Source of the DNA: JAMQPK01 sp963782595
GTDB lineage: Bacteria; Acidobacteriota; Vicinamibacteria; Vicinamibacterales; JAMQPK01
Direction: 5' to 3'
Length of the DNA: 64,000 bases
Assembly: GCA_963782595.1 (NCBI GenBank)
Contig: CAWAKJ010000007.1
Location: 620,001-684,000, forward strand
In this document: positions 1 through 8,367 of the stretch, in pieces
Layout of the letters: every line of letters begins with the position of its first letter
How positions within the stretch are numbered: the stretch's first letter is position 1
Translations under genes and position numbers: made by a program
The notes under the pieces: model-generated
The model's database searches: none
Seen by the model: the letters and a program-made list of their open reading frames with translations, nothing else
Told to the model about the DNA's origin: nothing

Positions 1-1
1 T

Positions 2-901
2 GATCAGGTCATCGCGTCGAGCATGGTGGGCAAGACCCGATTCAACTCTCTGCAGGTGGGCGTCTGCCAGGAGTCGCACGGCGAAAACATCCATCGCAAC
101 ATGAGCTGGGCCGGACCGGATCGAGCGCTGCCACCGGAAACCATTCCGCAGAATCTGTTCGATCGCCTGTTCGGTGTGCGCGACGAAAGCTGGGTGAACC
201 GGAAAAAGAGCGTGCTCGACGCCGTCCGGCAGGATCTCGGCGACCTGCAGCCGACGCTCGGGCAGAGCGATCGGGTGCGGCTCGACGAGCACCTGACATC
301 TGTGCGCGAGCTCGAGCGCGCCATTGCCAGCCTGCCGGCCGATTACGGCAGGAACCTCAAGGAACCCGAGGACGTGGCGGACCTGACCGACTATCCGCGC
401 ATTGCGAAGATTCAGAGCGATCTCGTTGTGCACGCGCTGGCGTCCGGTCAGACCAACGTCGTCTCGTACATGCTGTCGAAGGGGCAGAGCCTGACGCGAT
501 TTCCCTGGCTCGGGCTCACGCGGCTGCGACATCACGACTACACGCACAGCAACGCGGCGTCGCCGGAATCGCAGCGCATCATGCGCGAGATCTGCCGCTG
601 GCACGTCGAGGAATTCGCGTACTTCCTGAACAAGCTGAAGTCGGTGCCCGAAGGCGACGGCAACCTGCTCGACAACACCTGCGTGTTGTTCGCGCACGAG
701 CACGCCGAGGCGAACCCGCACAAGAACAGCGGGCTCGCGATGATTCTGGCCGGTCATGCCGGCGGCATGAAGACGGGCATGCACTCGCGCATGCGCAACA
801 CCAACGGCGACCTGTACATGACGATTGCCGAGGAGGTCTTCAAGCAGCGGCTCGACCGGGGGTTCCCGAGCGCCGAAGCGAAAGTGACGGGCATTGTATG
901 A
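2..901 (+). CDS. DUF1552 family protein, C-terminal part
   Basis: Frame 2 is open from the first bases of the window, so the gene is cut at its 5' end; an internal ATG at 23 is not the true start. The visible 299 residues carry features I associate with the DUF1552 family of secreted proteins of acidobacteria and planctomycetes: a segment with RVRLDEHLTSVRELE, an HHDYTHS motif and a C-terminal half with an AHEHAEANPHKNS segment followed by a Gly/Ala-rich AGHAGG stretch. DUF1552 proteins usually have a Tat signal and occur with DUF1588/DUF1592 proteins; neither can be seen here because the upstream DNA is missing. The biochemical role is unknown. A strong intrinsic terminator follows at 953-985. 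Confidence 0.8.
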   Translation, partial: DQVIASSMVGKTRFNSLQVGVCQESHGENIHRNMSWAGPDRALPPETIPQNLFDRLFGVRDESWVNRKKSVLDAVRQDLGDLQPTLGQSDRVRLDEHLTSVRELERAIASLPADYGRNLKEPEDVADLTDYPRIAKIQSDLVVHALASGQTNVVSYMLSKGQSLTRFPWLGLTRLRHHDYTHSNAASPESQRIMREICRWHVEEFAYFLNKLKSVPEGDGNLLDNTCVLFAHEHAEANPHKNSGLAMILAGHAGGMKTGMHSRMRNTNGDLYMTIAEEVFKQRLDRGFPSAEAKVTGIV

Positions 902-1022
902 GTCGCAAGGCGTAAGTCGGAAGTCGTAAGTCGCAAGGCGGTCGCAAGTCGAGGGCGGGTCAGTGGAATGCTGACCCGCCCTTTTGCCTTTTTACTTTCT
1001 ACTTTTTACTTTCTACGTTCTT
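901..1022. repeat. Low-complexity AAGTCG and ACTTTCTACTTT repeats
   Basis: 901-952 is built from reiterated AAGTCGCAAGGCG/GTAAGTCG units, and 988-1019 from ACTTTCTACTTTTT units. The second type recurs as an inverted pair at 38697-38807. The two blocks flank the terminator and fill most of the 167-bp gap. Confidence 0.75.
953..985 (+). terminator. Intrinsic terminator after the DUF1552 gene
   Basis: A perfect 11-bp stem (GGGCGGGTCAG at 953-963, its complement at 971-981) with a 7-nt loop is followed by TTTT and a T-rich run. This is a classical rho-independent terminator 50 bp after the stop codon. Confidence 0.85.
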
Positions 1023-1068
1023 TAATAGGATCACCTCTCCAATCCATGTCAAGCAAGAGGACCTAAAG

Positions 1069-3591
1069 ATGAGCGTTCAAACGGCACCGTCACGCGCGAG
1101 TTTGTTGGATTCCAAAGACAGGCAGCGGCTCGAGGACGTCGGGTTCATGACGTGCATGACCCTGACCCTGCTCGGCAACTACGCTCAAACCGGTCACTTC
1201 GGCGGACCGCTGGCCTACACGCCCTACAACGTGGCGGTGCATCTCGCCGGACCGAAGCTCGGCGGCCTCCGGCACGATTACCGGCGCCCGAAGCATCCCT
1301 ACGGCGACAAGTTCATGCTGGCCGCGGGTCATTGCGCGCCGACGTGCTACGCCCTGTGGATGATCATGGGCGAGGCGCTCTATCGGAAGTTCAAGGCGAC
1401 CGGCGACAAGAAGTATTACGTGGCGCCCAAAGACGGCTTCCTCTCGATCGACGCGCTCGGCTTCCGGCGCGGCGCCGGCGCGCTGCAGACGCTGCTGCAG
1501 GAGCAGGGGCTCGCCGACGATCCGCTGTTCGCGCAGGCGAAGGAGGGTGGCCGGGGTATCCATGCCCTTTCGGGGCACATCGAATCGATCGATCAGAGCA
1601 ACGACGTCAACGGCGGACCTTCGGGTGTCGGACTGGCGTCGGCGGCGGGCAAGGCGGCGTTCTGGGACATGGTAGGCGCCCCGGCCGGCCAGCCGAAGGT
1701 GATTGCGTTCGAAGGCGAGTTCGCGCTCTGCGCCGGCCACGCGCAGGAGCTGAAGACGCAGGCGCTCGCACTGAAGGTCGGTAAGCGGCTTCGCGTCATG
1801 TTCTCAGAGAACAACGCCGGCATTGACGACTCGCTCATGGGCGGCGTGATCGACAGCAAGTACACCGGCTACGATTTCATCGAGCAGTGGAAATCGTACG
1901 GCTGGAATGTGCTGACCATGGAGAATGGCCACGACTACGACCAGATCGTCGCCGCTCTCAAGGCCATGGACGACATCGATCCGTCCGACCGCCGGCCGGT
2001 CATCGTCATCGGCAAGACCATCAAGGGCTACTGGCCAACGGCGTCGAACGGCAAGATCGCGGCATCGACGGATCAAGTCGTCGGTTATCCGAGCCATCCC
2101 TACGCGATGAAGATGAACTCGGACTATTTCGTGGTGCTCGCGAAGACGTTCGAGGACAAGTACGGCGTCGAGTTCCAGGGCATCCGGAACGGCGCGGTAA
2201 CCGATCCGAAGGAGCGGCTCGTCCAGTTCAAGACGAACATGGACGTCGCGATGTCGCTGCTCGACAAGAACGGCCTCGGCGACTGGCTGGCCGACCGCAT
2301 CGTCGAGATCGGCGATCAGGTGAAGGACGACCTGAAGCTCGGCATCGACGCGAAGCAGGATCCGTTTCTCGACGAGCGCCTGCGAGTGGCAAACCTGCCC
2401 ACCGACACACAGGCGGTGAAGGTGAAGAACCCGGTGTCGGGCGCGGACAAGGACGTGAAGATCGCCCTGTTCCGCAAGGCCGGCGAAGTCGCCGGTGCGC
2501 GCCGCGGAATTTCTGAAGTGATCAAGTGGTGCAACTATGTGACCGGCGGACGCGTCGCGACCATTGCGGCGGATTTGTCCGAGTCGGTCAACATGGAGGC
2601 CGGCAGTCTCTTCGGTCACTACGATCCAGAGAAGAATCCGGCGGGCACCCGGTTGAAGGCGGCCATTCAGGAGGCCGGCAACGCGTCGACGGCCATCGGC
2701 CTCGTCGGTCAGAGCGCCTCACTCGATCCTGACAAGTTCGCCGGCGTGTGGGCATGGAGCGGCACGTACGGCGCGTTTACGCCTCTCATGTATCTGCCGG
2801 CACGCGTCTGGAGCCAGCAGAATCAGGACAGCAAGTTCCGCACCGGCGTGCTGCACATTCTCGCGGGACACTCGGGTCCCGAGACGGCGGCAGACGCGCG
2901 CACGCACTTTGGCATTTTCGCGCCGCAGGTGTGGAAGCTGTTTCCGCGCGGCCAGGTCATCAACGTCAGTTTCTGGGACTATAACGACGTGGCGGCCGGC
3001 TATTTCGCCGCGGCGGAAATCGCCGCGCGCGAGAAGAAGGTGGGCATCATCGCCATCGAAGTGGCACGCCCTGATTTTCCGGTCGCCGACCGCAGCAAGT
3101 TTGCCGACACCGACGTCAAAGCCGCCGCGAAAGGTCTGTACGTGATTCGCGACTTTGCTCCCGGCAAGCCGAAACACGGCTACGTCGTGGCGCAAGGTTC
3201 GAGCGCGACGTTCAACCTCGTGCAGATTCTGCCGAAGCTCGAAGAGGCCGGGATCAACGTGAAGGTGATTTCGGCGATCAGTGAAGAGCTGTTCGATCAT
3301 CAGCCCGAGTCCTATCGGAACTCCGTGCTGCCGCCGGAAGCCGTGTACGACCTCATGTTCATCAGCAGCGGCACGCGGCGCATGTGGCCGCTCCGGAACG
3401 TCGGCCCGGTCACTGACGATTACTCGATGACTTCGGACTTCCACAACCACTGGCTGACTGGCGGTCTCGAGCCCGACGTCATCGCCGAAGCGCATCTCGA
3501 TCAGAAGTCGATCCTCGCAGGCGTCACGAGATTCGCCAACGATCGGAGCAAGCGACTCGACTCGACGAAAGCGCTGCTCGGGAAGCTGTAA
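1069..3591 (+). CDS. Transketolase-like thiamine-diphosphate enzyme
   Basis: 840 residues, clearly longer than ordinary transketolase (about 660). The N-terminal half has the thiamine-diphosphate fold: AAGHCAPTCYALW near residue 85, GGPSGVG near 185, and a cofactor region in which the usual GDG is replaced by GEF in FEGEFALCAGHAQELK, followed about 30 residues on by ENNAG. The second half has the pyrimidine-binding part with AADLSESVNMEAG and the conserved HILAGHSGPETAADART. It also resembles homodimeric pyruvate dehydrogenase E1 in size. The likely role is a ketol transfer or 2-oxoacid reaction in central carbon metabolism, in the cytoplasm. The ATG is preceded by AGAGGACC. The gene stands alone. 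Confidence 0.8.
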   Translation: MSVQTAPSRASLLDSKDRQRLEDVGFMTCMTLTLLGNYAQTGHFGGPLAYTPYNVAVHLAGPKLGGLRHDYRRPKHPYGDKFMLAAGHCAPTCYALWMIMGEALYRKFKATGDKKYYVAPKDGFLSIDALGFRRGAGALQTLLQEQGLADDPLFAQAKEGGRGIHALSGHIESIDQSNDVNGGPSGVGLASAAGKAAFWDMVGAPAGQPKVIAFEGEFALCAGHAQELKTQALALKVGKRLRVMFSENNAGIDDSLMGGVIDSKYTGYDFIEQWKSYGWNVLTMENGHDYDQIVAALKAMDDIDPSDRRPVIVIGKTIKGYWPTASNGKIAASTDQVVGYPSHPYAMKMNSDYFVVLAKTFEDKYGVEFQGIRNGAVTDPKERLVQFKTNMDVAMSLLDKNGLGDWLADRIVEIGDQVKDDLKLGIDAKQDPFLDERLRVANLPTDTQAVKVKNPVSGADKDVKIALFRKAGEVAGARRGISEVIKWCNYVTGGRVATIAADLSESVNMEAGSLFGHYDPEKNPAGTRLKAAIQEAGNASTAIGLVGQSASLDPDKFAGVWAWSGTYGAFTPLMYLPARVWSQQNQDSKFRTGVLHILAGHSGPETAADARTHFGIFAPQVWKLFPRGQVINVSFWDYNDVAAGYFAAAEIAAREKKVGIIAIEVARPDFPVADRSKFADTDVKAAAKGLYVIRDFAPGKPKHGYVVAQGSSATFNLVQILPKLEEAGINVKVISAISEELFDHQPESYRNSVLPPEAVYDLMFISSGTRRMWPLRNVGPVTDDYSMTSDFHNHWLTGGLEPDVIAEAHLDQKSILAGVTRFANDRSKRLDSTKALLGKL

Positions 3592-3619
3592 AGAATTCGC
3601 AGTAACGAAAGTACGCAGT

Positions 3620-3637
3620 GTCCGGCTTTAGCCGGAC
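3620..3637. repeat. Family A palindrome (RLKPDT/FSRT repeat)
   Basis: The 18-bp palindrome GTCCGGCTTTAGCCGGAC follows the transketolase gene. Other copies lie at 4597-4635, 20789-20806 and 44418-44435, mostly continuing as ACTACGTAC. Confidence 0.85.
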
Positions 3638-3718
3638 TCTCACCGGGCGGCCGCGATTGCGTGCCGCCCGTTTTTTGTACCACGAAGGCACGAAACGAAA
3701 ACGCGACGGCGAATACCT

Positions 3719-3788
3719 CAACGCGAAGACGCGAAGACGCCAGGAATTTTTTCGAATGAATTCTTTGCGCCTTTGCGTCTTTGCGTTG
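3719..3788. repeat. Inverted repeat, CAACGCGAAGACGC arms
   Basis: The left arm at 3719-3740 and right arm at 3767-3788 are 22-bp imperfect complements (CAACGCGAAGACGCGAAG against CAACGCAAAGACGCAAAG), enclosing 26 bp. The layout resembles the element at 25737-25962. Nothing else was seen between 3640 and the next gene. Confidence 0.7.
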
Positions 3789-3878
3789 GGATAGCGAGGA
3801 TCGTCCAATCGAGAAATCCGATGTCCTGCGAAGGCTTCGAAGGCACGTACGAAAACACGACGGCGCGACGAGCCGAAG

Positions 3879-4439
3879 TCAGCTTTCTGGCGGCGGGAAC
3901 AGGTCGTCAACCGGGAACGACCAGCCCGGCAGCGCGGGCTCGGCTTCGGCGCTCGCGTCGCGCCCGTATGAGGTGCAGGCGTCAGGGTCGGTCGAGCGAT
4001 ACACGTTGACGACGTGCCTGTCGAGATCGACGTCCCACACGACGAGACTGCCGGCGGAAAAATAATCGGCGCGTTTGGCCGCCAGCGCGCGCTCGGCGGC
4101 GGGTCCGTAGTCGTCTTTGCTTCGAACTTCGACCGCAAGGACCGGAGCGCCGTCGATGAAATCCGCGGTCAGGGCACCACCCGTCCAAAGAGCAGCATCT
4201 GGACTGAACGAGCGTCGATTGGGAAGATTTACGATGAAGCCGACGTTGTCCGGCAGCGCAATCCCGCGCTTGGTTCGGCGCGTGTATTCCAGCAGGCTCG
4301 CGTAGATCTGGCCGCACGCGTAGCCGTGCAATCCACCGCCTGGCGTCATGACCACCAGCTCGCCGTTGACGAGCTCGGCTTTAACGTCCTCGCCGACGCG
4401 GCACAGATCGTCGACGGTCGCTTCGCGCCAGCGCCCCAT
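3879..4439 (-). CDS. Uma2 family (DUF820) restriction-endonuclease-like protein
   Basis: 186 residues from the ATG at 4439; the frame stays open upstream, but the family N terminus fits this methionine (MGRWREATVDDLCRVGE). Uma2 proteins have a PD-(D/E)xK nuclease-like core, seen here as the acidic SPDAALW segment, the LAVEVRSKDDYG strand (E-x-R/K signature) and AAKRADYFSAGS. Their biological role is not settled; they are abundant in cyanobacteria and acidobacteria and often stand alone. The neighbours do not suggest a role. It is convergent with the gene before it and divergent from the hydrolase after it. Confidence 0.8.
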   Translation of the reverse strand: MGRWREATVDDLCRVGEDVKAELVNGELVVMTPGGGLHGYACGQIYASLLEYTRRTKRGIALPDNVGFIVNLPNRRSFSPDAALWTGGALTADFIDGAPVLAVEVRSKDDYGPAAERALAAKRADYFSAGSLVVWDVDLDRHVVNVYRSTDPDACTSYGRDASAEAEPALPGWSFPVDDLFPPPES

Positions 4440-4575
4440 GTTGCAAATCCTACCATCGTCGCGACGGGCGACCTGTGCGCTATCTGCCACGAATCCTCCT
4501 CCACGACCATTGCTCGCCGTGGAAAGGCAACAATCGGGCCGACTCAAAATACCTGCATCTGATCAAGAATTCTGT

Positions 4576-5613
4576 GTGGCTTCTCGCGATTCGCGGGTCC
4601 GGCTAAAGCCGCTGTGGGTCCGGCTAAAGCCGGACACTACTGCGGCTGCGGCGGTGTTCTTGTGTGCTGTGCTCTGCCTGTCATTGGCGGGAGTCGCCAC
4701 CGCACAGGCGCCGCTCGATCCGGTCATCAAGGCCGCGAGCGAGCTTCCCAGGTTGTACAGCCTGGTCGTGTCGCAGCGCGGCACGGTTATTTTCGAGCGC
4801 TACTTCAACGGAAAGCGCGCGACCACACCGGCCAACGTGAAGTCGGTGTCCAAGAGCGTCATCGCGGCGCTGGTCGGCATTGCCGCCGATCGGAAGCTGC
4901 TGTCGCTCGACCAGCCCATCTCGGCCTACTTTCCTGATCTTCCGGAAGCGAAGCGCGCCATCACCATCGAAGATTTCCTCACCATGCGATCGGGGCTCGA
5001 ATCGACGAGCAGCCGCAACTACGGCGCTTGGGTGAAGAGCCCGAACTGGGTGCGGCACGTGCTCGCGAGGCCATTCTTGACGCGCCCCGGCACGGAAATG
5101 ATTTACAGCACCGGGAACACCCACGTGCTCTCGGCAGTTCTCACAAAGGCCACTGGCCGCGATACATGGCAGTTCGCGCAGGAAGCGCTCGCCAAGCCGC
5201 TCGGGTTCGCCCTGGCACCATGGACGCGCGACCCGCAAGGCATCTACTTCGGCGGCAACGAAATGCTGATGACGCCACGCCAGATGCTCGCGTTCGGCGA
5301 GCTCTACCTGAACGGCGGTCAGGCCGGCGGCAGGCAAATCATTTCGAAGCGGTTCATCGACGAGACATTCGAGGCTCGCGGACGCTCGCGCATCAGCGGG
5401 CGCGAGTATGGCTACGGCTGGTGGATGCGGGAGATGGCCGGCCACAAGACGTACTACGCATGGGGTTTCGGCGGTCAGTTCATCGTGCTCGTTCCCAGCC
5501 TGGACCTCGTCGTCGTCTCGACGTCGGCGCCGACGGTGAGCGACGATCGGCGCGAACATCGGCGCAGTGTTGACGAGATCATCGAGTACCTGGTCGTCGC
5601 GCCGTTGTCTTAA
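4576..5613 (+). CDS. Secreted serine hydrolase, beta-lactamase (class C) family
   Basis: The mature part starts after LAGVATAQA and holds the class C / esterase fold: SVSK (SxxK nucleophile motif) in NVKSVSKSVIAAL, a YST motif at the YxN position, and a C-terminal HKTYYAWGFGG in place of K-T-G. A penicillin-binding-like peptidase or esterase is more likely than true antibiotic resistance. The start is uncertain. A GTG at 4654 gives a signal peptide without a positively charged head; a GTG at 4576 adds a basic head encoded by two family A repeats (RVRLKPLWVRLKPDTT). I give the longer form. No good ribosome-binding site is visible for either. Confidence 0.75.
   Translation: MASRDSRVRLKPLWVRLKPDTTAAAAVFLCAVLCLSLAGVATAQAPLDPVIKAASELPRLYSLVVSQRGTVIFERYFNGKRATTPANVKSVSKSVIAALVGIAADRKLLSLDQPISAYFPDLPEAKRAITIEDFLTMRSGLESTSSRNYGAWVKSPNWVRHVLARPFLTRPGTEMIYSTGNTHVLSAVLTKATGRDTWQFAQEALAKPLGFALAPWTRDPQGIYFGGNEMLMTPRQMLAFGELYLNGGQAGGRQIISKRFIDETFEARGRSRISGREYGYGWWMREMAGHKTYYAWGFGGQFIVLVPSLDLVVVSTSAPTVSDDRREHRRSVDEIIEYLVVAPLS
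4597..4635. repeat. Family A palindrome, tandem (one partial, one complete)
   Basis: A partial unit (GTCCGGCTAAAGCC at 4597-4610) and a complete one (4618-4635) lie inside the 5' end of the serine hydrolase reading frame, just upstream of its hydrophobic signal segment. Confidence 0.85.
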
Positions 5614-5706
5614 GGCTCCGCCTTTTCGGAGGCAGCGGGCGAAAAGGCTCCCGGAGTCATTTCGGGCATGCGACAATCTGCGACAAATCGGGAGCCCGGA
5701 GCCCCT
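5612..5706. repeat. GGCTCCCGGAG-type palindromic repeats
   Basis: The gap between the hydrolase and the PQQ gene holds GGCTCCGCC-TTTTC-GGAGG, GAAAAGGCTCCCGGAG and GGGAGCCCGGAGCC. Related units occur at 49253-49313, 51327-51395 and, inside a coding region, 62956-63006. Confidence 0.7.
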
Positions 5707-5728
5707 GTTTCGCACTAAAATCCGTCCC

Positions 5729-7300
5729 ATGCGCCACGCCCTTATCGCTTCACTATTTGTTTGCCTTGGCGCGGTCGGAGCCGCCCAGGTGACCGACAAG
5801 GATCTGTTGAATCCAGATCCGAACGACTTTCTCCTGTATTCGGGGACGTACGACTCTCAGCGGCACTCGCCGCTGAAGCAGATCAACACCTCGAATATCG
5901 CGAACCTGCAGCCGAAATGGATTTTTCACCTGACGGGCGCCAAAGATCTCGAGGCACCGCCCATTGTCTATAAAGGTGTGATGTACGTCGGCCAGTACAA
6001 CCGCGTCCATGCACTCGATGCGGCGACGGGCCGTCTGATCTGGGAATACATGCGCCAGCCTCCCAGCGTCGGGTGGCAGCGCGGTATCGGGATCTACGGC
6101 GACATGGTCTACATGGTGGCTCAGGATTCGGCGCTCGTCGCGCTGGATCGACGCACCGGCAATCCGTTGTGGGAAGCGCGTCCCTCGATACAGGGGAAGC
6201 GCTTTCAGGGGCCGATGCCGTTTGCGGCCAAGGGCCTCATCATCATGAGCGGCAGTGGCCAGGGCGGCGGCTTCATTGAAGCATTCGACGCCAAGACCGG
6301 CGCGTCGAAATGGACGTGGAGCGTCATCCCGAAGCCCGGAGAGCCGGGCAGCGAAACATGGGCCGGCGACTCGTGGCGCAATGGCGGTGGCCCGGTATGG
6401 GTAAGCGGCAGCTACGACCCGCAGCTCAACCTTATCTACTGGGGGACGGGGCAACCGTCGCCGGACTTCGTCGGCGACAACCGTGAGGGCGACAACCTCT
6501 ACACCGACAGCATCGTTGCGCTCGATATCGACACCGGCAAGTTGAAGTGGCATTTCCAGAATACGCCGCACGACGTGCACGACTGGGATTCGAACGAGAT
6601 GCCCATCCTGCTCGATGCGCCATTCAACGGTCAGATGCGCAAGCTGCTGCTGCAGGCGAACCGCAACGGCATCTATTACATCATCGATCGCACGGACGGG
6701 AAGTTCCTGCGCGGAGTACCGTTTGTCAGCAAGGTCGACTGGCTGTCGGGTCTGAGTCCCGAAGGCCGTCCGATCCTGACGCCTGGACACGAACCGACGG
6801 TGCAGGGATCGAAAACGTGTCCCTCGACGGCAGGCGCCACGAACTGGCCATCGCCCGCCTACAGCCCCGACACCAAGCTCTTCTATCTGATCGCGCAGGA
6901 AGGCTGCGGCATCACATATCGTTCGACGACGAATTTCCGTCCGGGACAGGGCGGCAGCGGTACGGCGTACATGGAGAGCGGCGAAGATCGCGAGCGCTGG
7001 CAACTCTTCGTTCGTGCGCTCGACGCGGTGACCGGCAAGAAGGTATGGGACTTCGAGCAGGTCAGCTCGTTTCATTACGGCCCGGGTTTGCTGTCCACGG
7101 CCGGCGGGCTGATTTTCGCACCAGAGCAGCAAGGCATGTTCACGGTGCTCGACGCGAAGAGCGGTAAGGCTTTGTGGAACTTCAACACGGGCGCGCTCAT
7201 CACCTCGGCGCCCTCGACCTATATGGTGGACGGTCATCAGTATGTGGCCCTGACATCGTTTTCGAACGTCATCGTGTTTGCTCTCCCTGAGGCGAAATAG
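5729..7300 (+). CDS. PQQ-dependent dehydrogenase, quinoprotein beta-propeller
   Basis: 523 residues from the ATG at 5729, which opens a signal peptide (MRHALIASLFVCLGAVGAAQ); the frame is open further up but only through repeat DNA. The N terminus (LYSGTYDSQRHSPLKQINTSN) and the recurring propeller blades with ALD..TGKLKW and DAKSGKALW tryptophan-docking motifs are typical of methanol/ethanol-type quinoproteins. The segment HDVHDWDSNEMPILLD is a family hallmark. It should oxidise an alcohol, aldehyde or sugar in the periplasm with PQQ and pass electrons to cytochrome c, probably the product of the next gene 7 bp downstream. The substrate cannot be told. Confidence 0.88.
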   Translation: MRHALIASLFVCLGAVGAAQVTDKDLLNPDPNDFLLYSGTYDSQRHSPLKQINTSNIANLQPKWIFHLTGAKDLEAPPIVYKGVMYVGQYNRVHALDAATGRLIWEYMRQPPSVGWQRGIGIYGDMVYMVAQDSALVALDRRTGNPLWEARPSIQGKRFQGPMPFAAKGLIIMSGSGQGGGFIEAFDAKTGASKWTWSVIPKPGEPGSETWAGDSWRNGGGPVWVSGSYDPQLNLIYWGTGQPSPDFVGDNREGDNLYTDSIVALDIDTGKLKWHFQNTPHDVHDWDSNEMPILLDAPFNGQMRKLLLQANRNGIYYIIDRTDGKFLRGVPFVSKVDWLSGLSPEGRPILTPGHEPTVQGSKTCPSTAGATNWPSPAYSPDTKLFYLIAQEGCGITYRSTTNFRPGQGGSGTAYMESGEDRERWQLFVRALDAVTGKKVWDFEQVSSFHYGPGLLSTAGGLIFAPEQQGMFTVLDAKSGKALWNFNTGALITSAPSTYMVDGHQYVALTSFSNVIVFALPEAK

Positions 7301-7307
7301 GTTGGTC

Positions 7308-8261
7308 ATGAAAAATAAAGGAACCAGTCAGGGCAGATGGCAGATGGCGGATGGCAAAAGCGACACTGTCGCTCGTCGCACTTTGCTCTTTGCTCTTCTG
7401 CTCTTTTTGAGCACTTCCTTGGCCGCCCAGCGAGGCGGTGGACCGCCGGCGGCTGGCGGCGCGCACCCGGCAATCGGAAATCGTGAAGCGATCGCCGAGG
7501 GCGAAAAGCTCTACAACGAGACGTGCACGTCGTGTCACGGCAAAGACGGCACGGGTGGCGAGCTTGGCCCGCCGGTCGCGGCACAGAACCGGCGCTATCT
7601 GAAGCGAACCGACAACGAGATCTTCGATACCGTGAAGAGCGGCATCACGGGCACGCAGATGCCACCCTACTCCGGCCAGTTCACCGACGATCAGCTCTGG
7701 CGTATCACTGCCTACATCCGCGGCCTTCGTGGCACGGCCGTTGACACGCCTGCGGCCGGCAATGTCGCTGGCGGTGAAGCCATCTTCTGGGGCAAAGGCA
7801 CCTGCAGCACTTGCCACATGATCAAGGCGAAGGGGGGCATCCTGGGCCCGGATCTCTCGAACCTCGGCGGCACGCGCAAAGTGCAGAACATCGTCGATGC
7901 GCTCACGAAGGTGGAACACAAAATTGCCGCCGATGGCGGCACGCACGACACGACGTTGCTGCCGATGAGCACGTATCAGCCGGTACGTGTGACCACGGCG
8001 GATGGAAAAGTCATCTCGGGCATTCTCAAGAACGAGGACAGTTTTTCGCTGCAGGTGCTCGGCAAGGACGATCTCAACATCTACCGCTTCAAGCGTCAGA
8101 ACGTGCAGGTGTACTACGACCCGAACAGCCTGATGCCGCACGATTGGGACAGAAGGTTGACACCGACCGAATTTCAGGACCTGCTGGCGTTCCTCACGCG
8201 CCTTTATGTGCCGCCACCGCCCGCTCCTCCCGCTCGTGGAGGCGGTGCGCCGGTCGGATGA
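7308..8261 (+). CDS. Di-haem cytochrome c, partner of the PQQ dehydrogenase
   Basis: 317 residues from the ATG at 7308; an in-frame ATG at 7278 overlaps the previous gene. There are two c-type haem sites, CTSCH at 73-77 and CSTCH at 166-170, with a GTQMPPY methionine ligand after the first. The signal peptide has an unusually long head whose residues 9-17 are encoded by a GGCAGATGGC repeat. The C-terminal third (VRVTTADGKVISGILKNEDS) is a beta-rich domain found in haem-containing PQQ enzymes of acidobacteria and planctomycetes. It likely takes electrons from the quinoprotein encoded just upstream. The protein ends in a Pro/Ala-rich tail. Confidence 0.85.
   Translation: MKNKGTSQGRWQMADGKSDTVARRTLLFALLLFLSTSLAAQRGGGPPAAGGAHPAIGNREAIAEGEKLYNETCTSCHGKDGTGGELGPPVAAQNRRYLKRTDNEIFDTVKSGITGTQMPPYSGQFTDDQLWRITAYIRGLRGTAVDTPAAGNVAGGEAIFWGKGTCSTCHMIKAKGGILGPDLSNLGGTRKVQNIVDALTKVEHKIAADGGTHDTTLLPMSTYQPVRVTTADGKVISGILKNEDSFSLQVLGKDDLNIYRFKRQNVQVYYDPNSLMPHDWDRRLTPTEFQDLLAFLTRLYVPPPPAPPARGGGAPVG
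7330..7355. repeat. Family E repeat (GGCAGATGGCAGATGG) inside a coding start
   Basis: The stretch GGGCAGATGGCAGATGG followed by CGGATGGC lies within the signal-peptide codons of the cytochrome c. The same repeat in inverse orientation lies at 46449-46482, again within signal-peptide codons (M16 gene). Confidence 0.75.
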
Positions 8262-8273
8262 CCTGGACTTCAA

Positions 8274-8346
8274 CAGGAGATCAGGAGATTAGAAGAATTT
8301 GTTTTTGAAAGAACTCTCCTGGCCCTCCTGAACTCCTGGTCTCCTG
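8274..8346. repeat. Family D inverted repeat (CAGGAGATCAGGAG)
   Basis: The left arm CAGGAGATCAGGAG (8274-8287) and right arm CTCCTGGTCTCCTG (8333-8346) are 14-bp complements with one mismatch. They fill the gap between the cytochrome c and hydrolase genes. Related arms bracket 19624-19961. Confidence 0.75.
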
Positions 8347-8367
8347 TTTAGAACTTTGGAGGCGATG

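Noticed and set aside
1804..2619. A 271-codon minus-strand frame inside the transketolase-like gene
   Set aside because: Same cause; composition rich in Arg, His and Val and no domain.
4576..5613. An antibiotic-resistance beta-lactamase
   Set aside because: The SxxK fold is shared by esterases and peptidases, the YxN and KTG motifs are altered, and no ampR-like regulator is present.
5753..7309. A 518-codon open frame on the minus strand opposite the PQQ dehydrogenase gene
   Set aside because: Shadow of a GC-rich coding region: no start signal, no recognisable motif, very high Arg content, and fully overlapped by a clear quinoprotein gene.
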